A stretch of DNA of 64,000 nt from Diplonema papillatum. Its lineage: Eukaryota; Euglenozoa; Diplonemea; Diplonemida; Diplonemidae. Position 1 is the stretch's first letter, and every line of letters begins with the position of its first letter. Shown one piece after another: positions 1 to 10,200 of this stretch. The notes beneath the pieces were generated by a model. That model was not told where the DNA came from. It ran no database searches and saw only the letters and a list, made by a program, of their open reading frames with translations. Position numbers and translations under genes: made by a program. Location of the stretch: the NCBI GenBank assembly GCA_030068145.1, contig JAPJBO010000218.1:186001-250000 (forward strand). Direction: 5' to 3'.

Positions 1-5
1 CAGGT

Positions 6-38
<33 letters not shown>

Positions 39-242
39 CTCTCTTAAGGTAGCCAAATGCCTCGTCTTCTAAAGACGCGCATGAATGGACCAATGAGATT
101 CCTTCTGTCCCTACCTACTATCTGGCGAAACAGCAGTCAAGGGAACGGACTTGAAACTGTCAGCGGGGAAAGAAGACCCTGTTGAGTTTGACTCTAGTCT
201 GACTTTGTGCAGTGACACGAGAGGTGTAGAATAGGTGGGAGG
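1..242 (+). rRNA. 28S (large-subunit) rRNA, partial 3'-region core
   Basis: The sequence follows the highly conserved eukaryotic LSU core: GGGTAAACGGCGGGAG near 14, CTTAAGGTAGCCAAATGCC near 43, GCGCATGAATGG near 78, GGGGAAAGAAGACCCTG near 165 and GAGAGGTGTAGAATAGG near 219. The site where R2 retrotransposons insert (around 43-66) is present and empty. Several usually invariant positions differ: an extra C in GACCTCTC near 37, and a shortened hairpin (CGTC, TTCTAAA, GACG) near 62-77. The shortened hairpin still pairs, so this may be a divergent functional rRNA rather than a dead copy. Similarity stops near 242, where repeat sequence begins, so the gene is truncated on the right and runs off the window on the left. 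Confidence 0.85.
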
Positions 243-400
243 CCTGGTCCGTGACGTATTACACCACATTACACCGCACGCAGGCTTTGAAGTGATTGCT
301 CAGACCACACGGTTGTAGGGGAGGCCTTCACCCGAGACGGATGCGTCCGTGATCTCGTGGCAGCGCGGTCCTGGCCCGTGACGTACTACGAACAGCCGCC
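243..400 (+). repeat. Dispersed repeat family B, partial
   Basis: The stretch with GGTTGTAGGGG, a GTGAC-rich part and GAACAGCCGCC recurs at 6543-6760, 33215-33760, 45838-46140 and, degraded, 46405-46530. It abuts the truncated rRNA on the left and is cut on the right by tandem repeat A. Confidence 0.7.
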
Positions 401-716
401 TATATCTCGCAGAGCTGAAAACTGGTGGGATCCCGTTCGAAGCTTGATTTGGGGTTGTAGGTTGTACAAAATTGGAGGGAAGCACTCAGTAGCTAGTCAG
501 GCGAGCGCAAACTCAGAACCACCGGCGAAATCGAATCCGCGCTGTGAAGGTCGACAACTGGCAACCGGTGGGATCCCGTTCGAAGCTTGATTTGGGTGTA
601 CAAAATTGGAGGGAAGCACTCAGTAGCTAGTCAGGCGAGCGCACACCCAGAACCACCGGCGAAATCGAACCCGCGCTGTGACGGTCGACAAACAGCAGAG
701 CTGGCAACCGGTGGGA
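401..716 (+). repeat. Tandem repeat A, about 145-bp units
   Basis: Two full units and part of a third. Each contains GGTGGGATCCCGTTCGAAGC, a TGTACAAAATTGGAGGGAAG block and a CGAACCCGCGCTGTGACGG block. The same array, with about three and a half units, lies at 5929-6422. It opens short shadow ORFs but shows no coding signal. Confidence 0.85.
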
Positions 717-769
717 TGTGGTGGATTCATCATGTTGTGGAGTTTTGCGCGAGAGGTAGAGCATGCAAG

Positions 770-825
770 GCACTTCAAAATGCGTCGGACATGTAAGGGT
801 AACTGCAAAATATGTCGGACATATA
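770..825 (+). repeat. About 31-bp satellite, left part
   Basis: Units of the form ATGTCGGACATATAAGGG(G/A)C followed by ATTTTGAAA. The array is interrupted at a TA by the DNA transposon at 826-2452 and resumes at 2455. Confidence 0.85.
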
Positions 826-2452
826 CCGTCTTCGGAAAAATATCGGATAGGAAAAATATCCAAATTTTTCTGGGATGGCCATTTTATCCAAAATATTTCC
901 TATCCAAACATTTTTCCTATCCAAATATTTTTCCGGTCCGATCAAAGTTCAAGACGATTTTCCGGTTGTTAAGTCCAGAACGTATTCCCTAACTATGGTT
1001 TTCTCCCCCGCCTTATGAGCCACGAAATCCTAGGCTGAGAGCGCTTTGGACGCTCCGACCCAACGACTAGGAAGCAACGGGGACGCTGATGGTTCGATTC
1101 GCAGAAGGAAAAAGCACTTGCTGATGGAACCGTTTCTTCACCATTTTTCGCCCTCCAGTCGATGTACTGCTTTGCTGTCACGGTGTTGGTCTAGGTCAAG
1201 TGGAACCCCTTCGTGTCTGCGACCTGGGGAATGACCCGGCTCGTTTTTCCCACAAGGATCACTTGGTAGGGGATGGGAGTCCCGTCCGCAGCCCCACCAG
1301 TCACAACAGTAACGCTTCGCTCGTCGCCCATAGCCAATGCGCACATCACGAGTACCTTTCGGGGCGTGTTGCAGTCGGGCTGGGCATGAAAAGCGCCGCA
1401 GCATGGTCGCAGTTCAAGACGCAGCTTTGTGGGATATCGTGTTGCTCCATTAATCTCTTCTTTCTTTTGAATAAAACAAAACTACGCATTTATTTTGTGC
1501 CGTCTGGGTTTCATTCAGTACTCTGCTTGTCTCAGCTCGTCTGTGCGTGGTTGTGCTTCCGACACCACTTCAGCCCATTCTGTGCAAGTTCTGATTCGAT
1601 GACTGGCAACCCAGTAGTTCGGCGACGGTCGCGCGTGCAAGCACGCTCACGAGCGAGTAAGTGATAGCGGCCCCGTTCGTTCGTTTTCGCTCGATCAGTT
1701 CTAAAAGGATCGCGGTCTCCTTTTGTCTTAATGACAATGGACGGCCTCTCTTGGCCTTTGGTTCGTTAACGTCGATCGGTTCACTCCGACTTCCGCCCAG
1801 AGCGTCCGCAATGGTAGTTGTTTTTTTTCGTACAGCGTACGAGCGCGAGTGGCCGTTCGCACGAGACCTTCTTTTGCCTGGCATGCTGTTCCACTTCTGC
1901 ATCCCTCCTGTGAGTCCTGGACAGCAACAAGCTCACCTATTTCAAGGTCTCTTTCCTCCGAGCTGTACTTCCCGTGCTTTTCTGCGGAGCGTTCTGCGGT
2001 GTTCCTCGTGCGGTATATCTGATTGATATCTCTGGTTCGTTTTTTGCTGCATGGCACTGATACGTAGCCTTTTTTGACCATTTCTTACACCCCGGACTTC
2101 AGCAGCCATTTTCTAAGTCAATGCGGAGTGAAAACGTGCGGGAGTGCCACTCCCGCATTGAGGGGGTCCCACTCCCGCATTGAAGGAGTGAGGCCGACCG
2201 CACAAAAGACCGCAACCACCATCGCAAAAACCCGGAGTGGGTGTCCGGGGTGTACATCAAGAGAGCCGAACAGAAAGTCCCGTCCGGGTAAAGCAGCTAC
2301 TGCTGTGCGGGCATTCAGAGAAGACATAAAGAAAAGAAAAATTCCGGAAAAATATCCAAATGTTCCGCGGAAGGCCGTTTATCCAAAATATTTCCTATCC
2401 AAATGTTTTTCCTATCCAAATATTTTCCTATCCAATATTTTTCCGAAGACGG
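826..2452 (-). mobile_element. Tc1/mariner-pogo-like DNA transposon, internally decayed
   Basis: Both ends carry the inverted repeat CCGTCTTCGGAAAAATAT, followed by palindromic GGATAGGAAA-type motifs. The element is flanked by TA at 824-825 and 2453-2454. Removing the element and one TA restores GACATATAAGGGAC, the consensus of the interrupted satellite, so both boundaries are exact. The 1627-bp element contains remnants of a DDE_1 transposase on the minus strand. TA target duplication is established for the Tc1/mariner superfamily; pogo affiliation is inferred from the transposase. The interior is too short and too broken to be autonomous. Confidence 0.85.
1004..1902 (-). pseudogene. Pogo/DDE_1-type transposase remnant
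   Basis: Reading the minus strand across frames gives the expected domain order. A psq-like helix-turn-helix lies near 1740-1830 (QLPLRTLWAEVGVNRSTL). A CENP-B-type second HTH follows near 1620-1740 (KRGRPLSLRQKE). The first catalytic aspartate context is near 1405-1425 (LNCDHAA). The DDE core strand is near 1245-1315 (SVTVVTGGAADGTPIP, then VILVGKTSRVIP). At least one frameshift separates the HTH parts, further shifts precede the core, and an in-frame TAG sits near 1191. The region that would hold the remaining two acidic residues is not found before the terminal repeat. I infer a dead deletion derivative. Confidence 0.75.
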
Positions 2453-2454
2453 TA

Positions 2455-2728
2455 AGGGACAATATGAAAATATGTCGGACATATAAGGGACATTTTGAAA
2501 ATATGTCGGGTATCATCTGCGAAAATATGTCGGACCTATAAGAGGTATTTGAAAGTATGTCGGACATCGAAAAATATGTCGGACATATAAGGGGCATTTT
2601 GAAACTATGTCGGACATATAAGGGACATTTTGAAAGTATGTCGGACATATAAGGGTAACTTGAAAAATATGTCGGACATATAAGGGGCATTTTGAAAATA
2701 TGTCGGACATATAGGAGAATTTACCCAA
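2455..2728 (+). repeat. About 31-bp satellite, right part
   Basis: Eight to nine units of ATGTCGGACATATAAGGG plus an A/T-rich spacer, with point changes and short deletions between units. It gives open but meaningless minus-strand frames because each unit lacks stops. Confidence 0.9.
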
Positions 2729-2729
2729 A

Positions 2730-3590
2730 AAAAAAATGATAATCTTCTGAACAGGCAGTTCTTTTTTTGGGTGTTGGCCAGGGTCAGTCAGGGCACCATG
2801 CCACCGAAGAAGCGGGCGAGATTCGATGGCACACTCGCTGGCTTTTTAGCTCCAAATGCAGAACCTGCTGGGCATGCTCGAGTGCGCCCAGGAAGGAGAA
2901 GTGTCAGCAGCTCAAGTCGAAAGCGCAGCATCAGCCAATATTCGGGTTATTGCACCTACGACTGCCACTCTAGCCGACTTCATGAAACAACAACTCGCTC
3001 CCAGAGGATTCACATACCAATCGACGCATGCAGGAACTATGTGCGGGAATTATGCAACATCACAGAGAAGTCTAGATTACGTAGACCTCTGTCTCCGTGG
3101 TGTCTTGTATTGACCGGAGCAGGTGCTGGCGCCAGGAAACTAGTTCGGGGCTAACGTTCTCAGTTGGAACACAAACAGACCCTGTTGCCCCAACGCCCTT
3201 ACCCGATCTTCTTGCCACAGCGCGTTCTGACTGCCAAGTTGGCACCTGGCTGGGCGAGCATGACGCAGCAGTGTCCAACGTGAGACGAGAAGCGTCGGAA
3301 ACTTCTGCCAAAAGGCAACATTCCAACTGCCCAAGTTTCGCCCACTGCACTCCCAACTTTCCCGCCAAATCTCTCAGACCCATATAAGTCCCTGCTCTAA
3401 ACCACAATAAACGCTACAAAAGTGCCAAAGTACATGGGCGTTAGGACCACCCTTAGCGAGTCTAGAGGTGAGCTGTTTTTGCAAACCCGAACCTTTTTGC
3501 CAGTCCGGCGTTTTGTGCAACCCGAACCGTTGCTCAGACCGCAAACCCGTCATGTCGGGAATCCCACACCCTTGGCTTTCTTTGTGTTTA
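2730..3590. other. No convincing gene; possible basic ORF fragment
   Basis: A short frame near 2801 starts MPPKKRARFDGTLAGFL and is Ser/Arg-rich, but it breaks soon after and has no recognisable domain. The motif CCACAATAAACGCTACAAAA near 3402 recurs near 53513 and 54138, and in near-identical form near 52897, so part of this stretch is dispersed repeat. Nothing else was recognised. Confidence 0.3.
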
Positions 3591-3814
3591 GCGAGCCGTC
3601 AAATCAACTCTAGAGGCAACCTGGCCCCTTGCTCTACCGCCTTGAAAAGGTGGGTTGTGGCTCCCCGCTTGATGCTGTGACCTGTAAAGCCGCGCATCTG
3701 GGGGTCTTGCCACAAAGGTGCTAATTCTGCGGTTGTTACGTGACAGTGTTGATGGAACGGCTGCAGTGTTTGGAATAGGGAGGCGATCTCGCAGGTCAAA
3801 TCCCCAACCATCAC
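3470..3814 (-). pseudogene. Tyrosine recombinase C-terminal fragment, Crypton-like
   Basis: The minus strand encodes a segment ending GFTGHSIKRGATTHLF, then LPLELI, a stop, and in the same frame RLAKHKES. The GHS-I-K-R-GA block fits the box II histidine/arginine region of tyrosine recombinases. The KHK block about 25 residues later fits the segment before the final tyrosine in Crypton- and DIRS-related enzymes. The TGA between them and the absence of a clear catalytic tyrosine point to a dead copy. Family assignment is by motif only. It could derive from a Crypton, a DIRS-like retroelement or a captured integrase. Confidence 0.5.
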
Positions 3815-3829
3815 AGCCCACCTTGAACG

Positions 3830-5340
3830 AGTGGTTGGCTCTTCGCGACCTCGAAACTGATGCCCACTTTTGAGTTCGTCAACGACTCAAAAGCACAAAA
3901 AACGAGAAAAAAGTGTTGAAACCATAGTTTGGGCCTCGTTCTGTCGAAGCCGGAAAGAAGCCCTGCGGCAGGCCCGTTGGCGGAGTAACTGTTCAACGCA
4001 AACCGTACTCGACTTCCTTTCGTTTGGTTTTATTTTCTTCTGATTCTTTCCAGAAAGTCGGCTCCTTCGTTGGCTTCGCGCCGTATCGATGATCGCAGGC
4101 TCGGAGAATGTTCCCCGCGTTAGTTTGACGCCTGTACCAAAGTGCCAAACCCCTCCTCCTGCCTCCTAAAAGGTCGTCATCGACAGCGCCGCGTCCGTGG
4201 CGCCCTTCGGGTGGCCGATGCGGCACCCCCATCTTTCATCCTCGCCCCGCCTGTGCTGGCGACTGTTCCTTTTTCTCTTTGACACTCGCCAATTCCAAAA
4301 GCTCCACTTCTTTTCACTACTATCAGTTGCGCAGTCCGTGTTTTCTCAGCTGTACTGTGAAAATCGGACAGAACAAGCGGCTACAGCTCTTCTTCGTCCG
4401 CGTGTAGACCGAGAGAATGGCGAAGCACGCTCTCGGTCGGCCACTTGTGGCACGGGTTAAATGTCTCATCGGGGATGGCTTCTTGCAGACACCCTGTAAA
4501 AGTGTTCATACTTCATCCCTCGGACCCTTCTGCACAAAGGACTGCAGAACGAGTTCGAGTGTCTCCTGGTTTCCTGGCTGTGTCTGCGGTTTGCGGCGCA
4601 CTGCATGCGGTCCGGGGGCAACAGGAAACTGAACGTCAGAGCCCTGAGGGTGGTCTGGGGGGCCAAACGTAGTGGAAGCGAACCAGTGCCATCTTGAGCA
4701 CGCCCATGCTCAAGCGCATGCCGGCTGACACCCCCTGCTCGACGTGCTCCAGCAGCCGCCCGCAGCGGCGTCGCCCAGGCGAACAGCAAAACCTCCGTTT
4801 TTGGAGGCAGTGCGCGCTGCGGATACTGACCTGGCCCCGATATACACGCATTCATGCTTAACAAACGTCATAAAGTAACCTTAAGCGGCGACACAGTGCA
4901 TGCTAATCCATGTGGTTCATGTACTTAAAAGAACTCAATGCTTAACAAAATTTGACGTGTGCGGCTTTAGATCTACATCGGAATGACACCTCAACCACAA
5001 TATGTTGTCGACAACAAACAAGTAATACTCTCCTCCTCGCCCGTCTCGCTGCTCCGTACTCGCTGCTCTCGTCCTTGCTGCTGCGTGATGTCAGATTCAT
5101 GGTGCGTAACAAACGTAGAAAGGTCATGCAGAGATTCTCGTGTGTGTGCCACGAACTTCTTCGTGACGCCTCAGGACACTGGACTAGAAGATAAAAATGG
5201 GCAAGGGTGGGTGGGCAAGCGAGGGGTAAAATTACGGTGTTCTTCTCGAGAGCGACGGGGTAATAACCTTTGTACAAGTGTTAGTTCTCGTCGGAATAGT
5301 ATTAATCTTCTAAGATCTTCGATCTTATACGACTAAAATA
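3830..5340. other. Intergenic; no gene recognised
   Basis: Only short unsupported frames. Positions 4893-4940 match the 3' terminal part of element H (CATGCTAATCCATGTGG to CTTAAAAGAACTCAATGC; compare 28550). The end, 5341-5373, is a pyrimidine-rich run ending CAG that may be a splice acceptor for the next ORF. Confidence 0.5.
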
Positions 5341-5404
5341 ATAAAACAATTCTTCCATTCTTCCTCAGGTTTTATTGACACAAGCGAATCTTCCCCGCGC
5401 AACA

Positions 5405-5947
5405 ATGGCAACCCGCGAGTGGCAGCTGTTCGAACCCGTGTGCGTGCTATACACGCTCGTTGCAGCTGCGCTGGCGGCTGGCGGCCACGGGGTCGTGGAA
5501 ACCGTCATGACCCCGCTGGTGCGCGAGTGGGATGCCATGAACCGGCTTTTCTCCCAAAAAGGTCGGTTCGTGGCAGTCTTCTGCGATGAGCCCCCAGGGA
5601 TGCTTCTCAGCGTTCCCTGGGCTGTGCTCGAAAAGTGCCTGTGCGGGTTTGAGACCATTTCTGGTCTCTTTCTGCAAGATGCGCATACCCGGCACTTTGC
5701 CGGGGAACTTGCGTCGTCCGTCGCTGCGCTGGTCCGCATGTTGCAGGAGGTCCGAGCGGCGCCCTTCTTGCAACGTGTGGATCGCATCTGGTCGCTAGCG
5801 TACACTGTGCTGGGGAAGCTTGCACAGTGCGCGCAGCTGCGAACGGAGTTGCTCGTCTTGCCCTGCTCGGTGCTGGCGTCCTCGCCATCCGTCCTGAGTG
5901 CTTTCTGGGATGCTTTCTCTGCCTATGCCTATATCTCGCAGAGCTGA
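5405..5947 (+). CDS. Hypothetical protein, probably 3'-truncated
   Basis: About 180 residues from MATREWQLFEPVC. The ATG has a good context (CAACAATGG), and the frame shows G/C-rich third positions typical of the credible genes here. The product is mostly helical, with a hydrophobic stretch (VLYTLVAAALAAGG) near residues 12-26 and several Cys residues; I recognise no domain. A pyrimidine tract ending in AG just upstream suggests a 5'UTR or earlier exon is spliced on. The last residues (AYISQS) and the stop lie in tandem repeat A, which starts at 5929, so the natural C terminus has probably been lost by repeat insertion, or a donor site was replaced. Confidence 0.45.
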   Translation: MATREWQLFEPVCVLYTLVAAALAAGGHGVVETVMTPLVREWDAMNRLFSQKGRFVAVFCDEPPGMLLSVPWAVLEKCLCGFETISGLFLQDAHTRHFAGELASSVAALVRMLQEVRAAPFLQRVDRIWSLAYTVLGKLAQCAQLRTELLVLPCSVLASSPSVLSAFWDAFSAYAYISQS

Positions 5948-6422
5948 AAACTGGTGGGATCCCGTTCGAAGCTTGATTTGGGGTTGTAGGTTGTACAAAA
6001 TTGGAGGGAAGCACTCAGTAGCTAGTCAGGCGAGCGCACACCCAGAACCACCGGCGAAATCGAACCCGCGCTGTGACGGTCGACAAACAGCAAAGCTGAA
6101 AACTGGTGGGATCCCGTTCGAAGCTTGAGGTTGTAGGTTGTACAAATTGGAGGGAAGCACTCAGTAGCTAGTCAGGCGAGCGCACACCCAGAACGACCGG
6201 CGAAACCGAACCCGCGCTGTGACGGTCGTCAAATAGCAGAGCTGAAAACTGGTGGGATCCCGTTCGAAGCTTGATTTTTTGGGGTTGTAGTACAAATTGG
6301 AGGGAAGCACTCAGTAGCTAGTCAGGCGAGCGCAAACCCAGAACCCGGCGAAATCGAACCCGCGCTGTGACGGTCGACAAATAGCAGAGCTGGCAACCGG
6401 TGGGATCCCGTTGGAAGCTTGA
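5929..6422 (+). repeat. Tandem repeat A, second array
   Basis: About three and a half units of the 145-152-bp repeat seen at 401-716, starting with the same junction (CTATATCTCGCAGAGCTG). Small deletions distinguish the units. Confidence 0.9.
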
Positions 6423-6542
6423 ACCGGCACCGCACAAAAATGGGGGCAAGAAGAATGGGCAGCACACATTGAGATTTAGGAAGAAGCGTGCCCTTGTGTC
6501 TGTCAGTTGGACCACTACCAGCAGATTGAATTGAAGCGACGT

Positions 6543-6760
6543 CTCACGAACAGCCGCCTGACAAACCAGACTCACACTGTCCTGTCTGCAGGCACTCAGG
6601 TTCCGCGCTGATGATGGTCCGCCTTATGCGTCCGTGGCTTGAAGGACCGAAACACGGTGCAGACGGGACCAGTGCGGTGTTGAGCACATAACCACCAAAG
6701 CACGTTCTTGCAATCCCCCTCTTGCACTGCACCACCACTACCAGAGAGTCCTGCTGTGGG
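6543..6760 (+). repeat. Dispersed repeat family B
   Basis: GAACAGCCGCCTGACAAACC, CTGTCCTGTCTGCAGGCACT and a block around GGTTCCGCGCTGATGATGG match the copies at 33215-33760 and 45838-46140. No coding frame runs through all copies. Confidence 0.8.
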
Positions 6761-7205
6761 GCCCAAATTCCTTAGCTTGGCCCTTGGCCCAAGCTCAGAT
6801 TCTTATTAACGGCTCTGTGGACCAGTCTGCAAATTGGACCCTCGCAAGAAGTGCAGGAAGCCGAAGGTCGAAAGGCACTATTCTGTGCGCCCAAACGTCG
6901 GAGCCACAGCAACATGATCGCGACCGATTGCGGTTGGTCACCCGAAGTTGGATCAAACCGCGACAAAACGCGTTGACCACCCATTTGTCAAGGGACGGCT
7001 CAGCGTAAGTCCGGTCCAACTTATTTCTGTTTACCACCCGAGATGCCAAGCGAGGAAGAATATGACATTCAGAGGCTCGTAAACCAACCCTTCCCACAAC
7101 ACAGCGTCCACGGCAGCGCTTTCACGGCACCGAAAGGCGCAAAGAGTGCGGGCGAGGGAAGGGGGTTTATCGTGAAGCGGGTGGCGGCGGGAGGGGGCGC
7201 TGAAG

Positions 7206-10200
7206 ATGCTCGCGGCCGGCTCACGGAGTTTGTTGCGGAGGAGCACCGCCAGCCTCGCGGCCGCAGGGCCCCGGCTGCAGCAGAAGCGCTTCAACAACAA
7301 CTGGAACCGGTGGAACCACGATGCGAGCTCGGACAAGGTACGGGAATCTTCCAATATCTACCTGTGTTGTTCGTACGTGCACATAAGTTCCCTCAGTGAG
7401 GTGCTGCAAATGTTCACGTAGGTCGAGTCCGCGAATGCAAATCTGAGGACTATCCCCGGAAACTGCGTTGTAGTGCCTGCTGCTGTCTTATCACATGGTG
7501 AACTCCAGCAACTTTTGCTCGAGCTAAAGTCCGGCCTCAACTGCGGCCGTGACCACACCCGGACATAGGGTGTGAAATAGGGCGTGCACACCCTATTGGC
7601 GGGTGTGGCACACCCGCTTTTGGAGAGTCTGGTTTCACTCAAGCAAAAGTTGCTGTAGTTCACCGTGCACACGCGACGATCAAGACGAGCTAAAGAAGCG
7701 AAAGCATGACACATTCACGTGCGAAGAGATAACCGCGCCGCCGGCGATGCAGATTGTCGCCACAGATTCTTTGCATTCTAACCCAAACCATCGCTAACGC
7801 AGCGGCTATCGCAGTATTCATGTCTTCATGACACATCACGTGCGAAGAGGTAACCGCGACGCCGTCGATGCAGATTATCACCGCAGTTTCTTTGCGTTCT
7901 AATCCAACCATTTCAGCAGGGGTGGCCAGGCTGACAAGCCTTGTTGTGAGCCAACTTTTCTGAAGGGACTTGCCTTTAGAAGCCTTGATGTGAGAGTGCT
8001 CTTACTCACCTCCTCTGCGCACGAGTTCCCTCAGTGAGGTGCTGCAAATCGTTCGTCCTCACCACGATCTTCCCACGCACAGGAAACGCGGAGTCCCGTC
8101 GAATTCTTCCGCGAGTTCCAGCAGGATCTGCAAATGTTCCCCGAATACTTCAACTGCGTGACGTACGCGCTCTTCGGGTTGATGACAGTGTACCTCCTGT
8201 TCGTCACCTCGAACAACCGGGCGCGCAACTGGTTCTTTCGCCACTTCAGCTTGAACCAAGAAAACATGAACCACAACAGATGGTACACGGTATGCCGGCC
8301 GGTTTCTTTTTTTTGTTGTATAAGCTTAGGGGCAGCAGTCAGTTGTAAGACTGGCAGGTGAGCAGCGTCACCTCCCCTAGCGAGCTCTCGGATCAAGCTG
8401 CGTCTGATGCAGCTGTTGTATGGATCGCTTACATACACTCAGCTGCGCGTGCCTTCATTGCGAAGGTTACTGCTGCGGCCTTCTGGGTGGCAGCTGTGTC
8501 AGGTCAAGTAGCGAGATCTGGGGCCCTGTGATGGCTGAGTGCACACCTAAGCAGGGCTGCATCCTCGTGTTGTGTAGCCGTGTTGTGTATAAGGCTTCGT
8601 GAGGGCCTGGTCAACCACCTCATCACTATAGGGCACAAACCTTTCGCGACAGAGATTGGACAGTCGGGATTGCCAGGGGCGGGTCTCCATGAAGAAGAGA
8701 AAAGTAAAGCAAGACCTGCCCCCTGCGCCTGCTGTCTCCGGCTGCTTCGGCAGACGACACATACTACTACTGCTGTTGTATAAGCACCTGCTTTGTAGGA
8801 AATACTTGAGGAGGCTGCCAGCTGCAAAATATCAAAGGAGGTAAATGTGCTGCAGCCCACACGAAACACAGGGTGAATCTGGGTTTAGTGGCGGGCGTAA
8901 GCGTTCAACAAAAATGCCGAAGCAACTCGACAGGTCGGGCGCGGTGAGTTTGGTGAAGAGGGTGGTCGGGACTGATGTCCCGTCCCTTCTTTCATTCACC
9001 GCAAACAACCGCCGACTCGCGGCGGTACTCAAGGTCGCACGCGACGTCGAGGGGACCGCGGAGGCGGGGCTGAGGCGCCTTCTGGGCGCCTTGGGGTACA
9101 CGGACGAGGAGGCGCCTTGGGGTACACGGACGAGGAGGCGCCTTGGGGTACACGGACGAGGAGGCGCCTTGGGGTACACGGACGAGGAGGCGCCTTGGGG
9201 TACACGAACGAGGAGGCGCCTTGGGGTACACGGACGAGGAGGCGCCTTGGGGTACACGGACGAGGAGGCGCCTTGGGGTACACGGACGAGGAGGCGCCCC
9301 CCGAAGGCGTGGCCCAGTCAGACGCGGCGGTACTCAAGGTCGCGCGCGACGTCGAGGGGACCGGAGGCGGGGCTGAGGCGCCTTCTGGGCGCTTTGGGGT
9401 ACATCGTAAGTGCCTTCTGGGCGCTTTCTGGCGCCTTCTGGGCGCTTTGGGGTACATCGTAGATCGTAGGTGTCATGGGGGAGCCTTCACGTGGCGATAC
9501 TGTTGACCGCACCTTACACGAGTGGGATATAAGGGCACAAATTTGTTTTGAGTGGGAGGAAGGTACCAGGGAAAGCCTGCTACACGTCCACGAGTACTGC
9601 AGAGCCACGGGCCTGCGGGTCAAGTGGCTACCGATTTTCCCAAATTAAAGCATCAAGGCGTGTCGCACCTTGGGGCTTGGCGCTCGCGCTGAACACAAGC
9701 TCGTCAAGACCGTCAGCCACAGGGCAGAGCGGACGGGGTTGTGGCACTGTGCTGCCTCCGACTCAAGCTTTGCAAGCTGTGGTTGACGTCACGTTCTTGG
9801 ACCCGGTGCGGCCTTTTTCTTCTTCTCTTTTCTTTTCCTCCATTTGCAGAATAACACGAAAATCCTCGAGCCAGTGCGGTGTTTGAGCACATACCCATTC
9901 CAAGCACGTTTTTGCAATCCCCTAGGCATGCCGTGCATACGAGTCAGAATTCTGTTCTCGGGGGCAAATTCCCTTCAAACGACTCGTGTTTTAGTGCCGC
10001 TCTTGTGCTCCTTTTTACACTCTCCTCCAACGTCTCCTGTAGCCCGGCGAAAAAACGGAAGGGCAACGCGTTGCAAAAAATCTTACTAGTTAGCAGTTGT
10101 CGTAGTTGCTGGCAGCGTATTACATGTACCCTACCTTCCAGTGCGCACACACACACACGAACGTACTAAATTGATCTTTTGGACACATGCAATCTGTGGC

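Larger units (their letters stand above)
7386..8051 (+). repeat. Intron 1 insert bounded by a 26-bp direct repeat
   Basis: The sequence AGTTCCCTCAGTGAGGTGCT plus GCAAAT occurs at 7386-7411 and again at 8025-8050. It brackets nearly all of intron 1, leaving short flanks next to both exons. This looks like a target duplication or a recombination product. Confidence 0.7.

Noticed and set aside
401-716. tRNA gene or tRNA-derived SINE suggested by GTTCGAA and reversed GGGTTCGATTTC
   Set aside because: No cloverleaf, no credible A box at the right distance, and the units are tandem rather than tailed.
7043-7399. 118-codon frame overlapping rhomboid-like exon 1
   Set aside because: The alternative frame from 7206 gives a presequence and a phase-matched splice to exon 2; the longer frame gives no matching junction.
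8845-9506. Long plus-strand and minus-strand ORFs
   Set aside because: Frames run through a 26-bp minisatellite and a dispersed repeat; the peptide phase rotates and no non-repetitive coding part remains.
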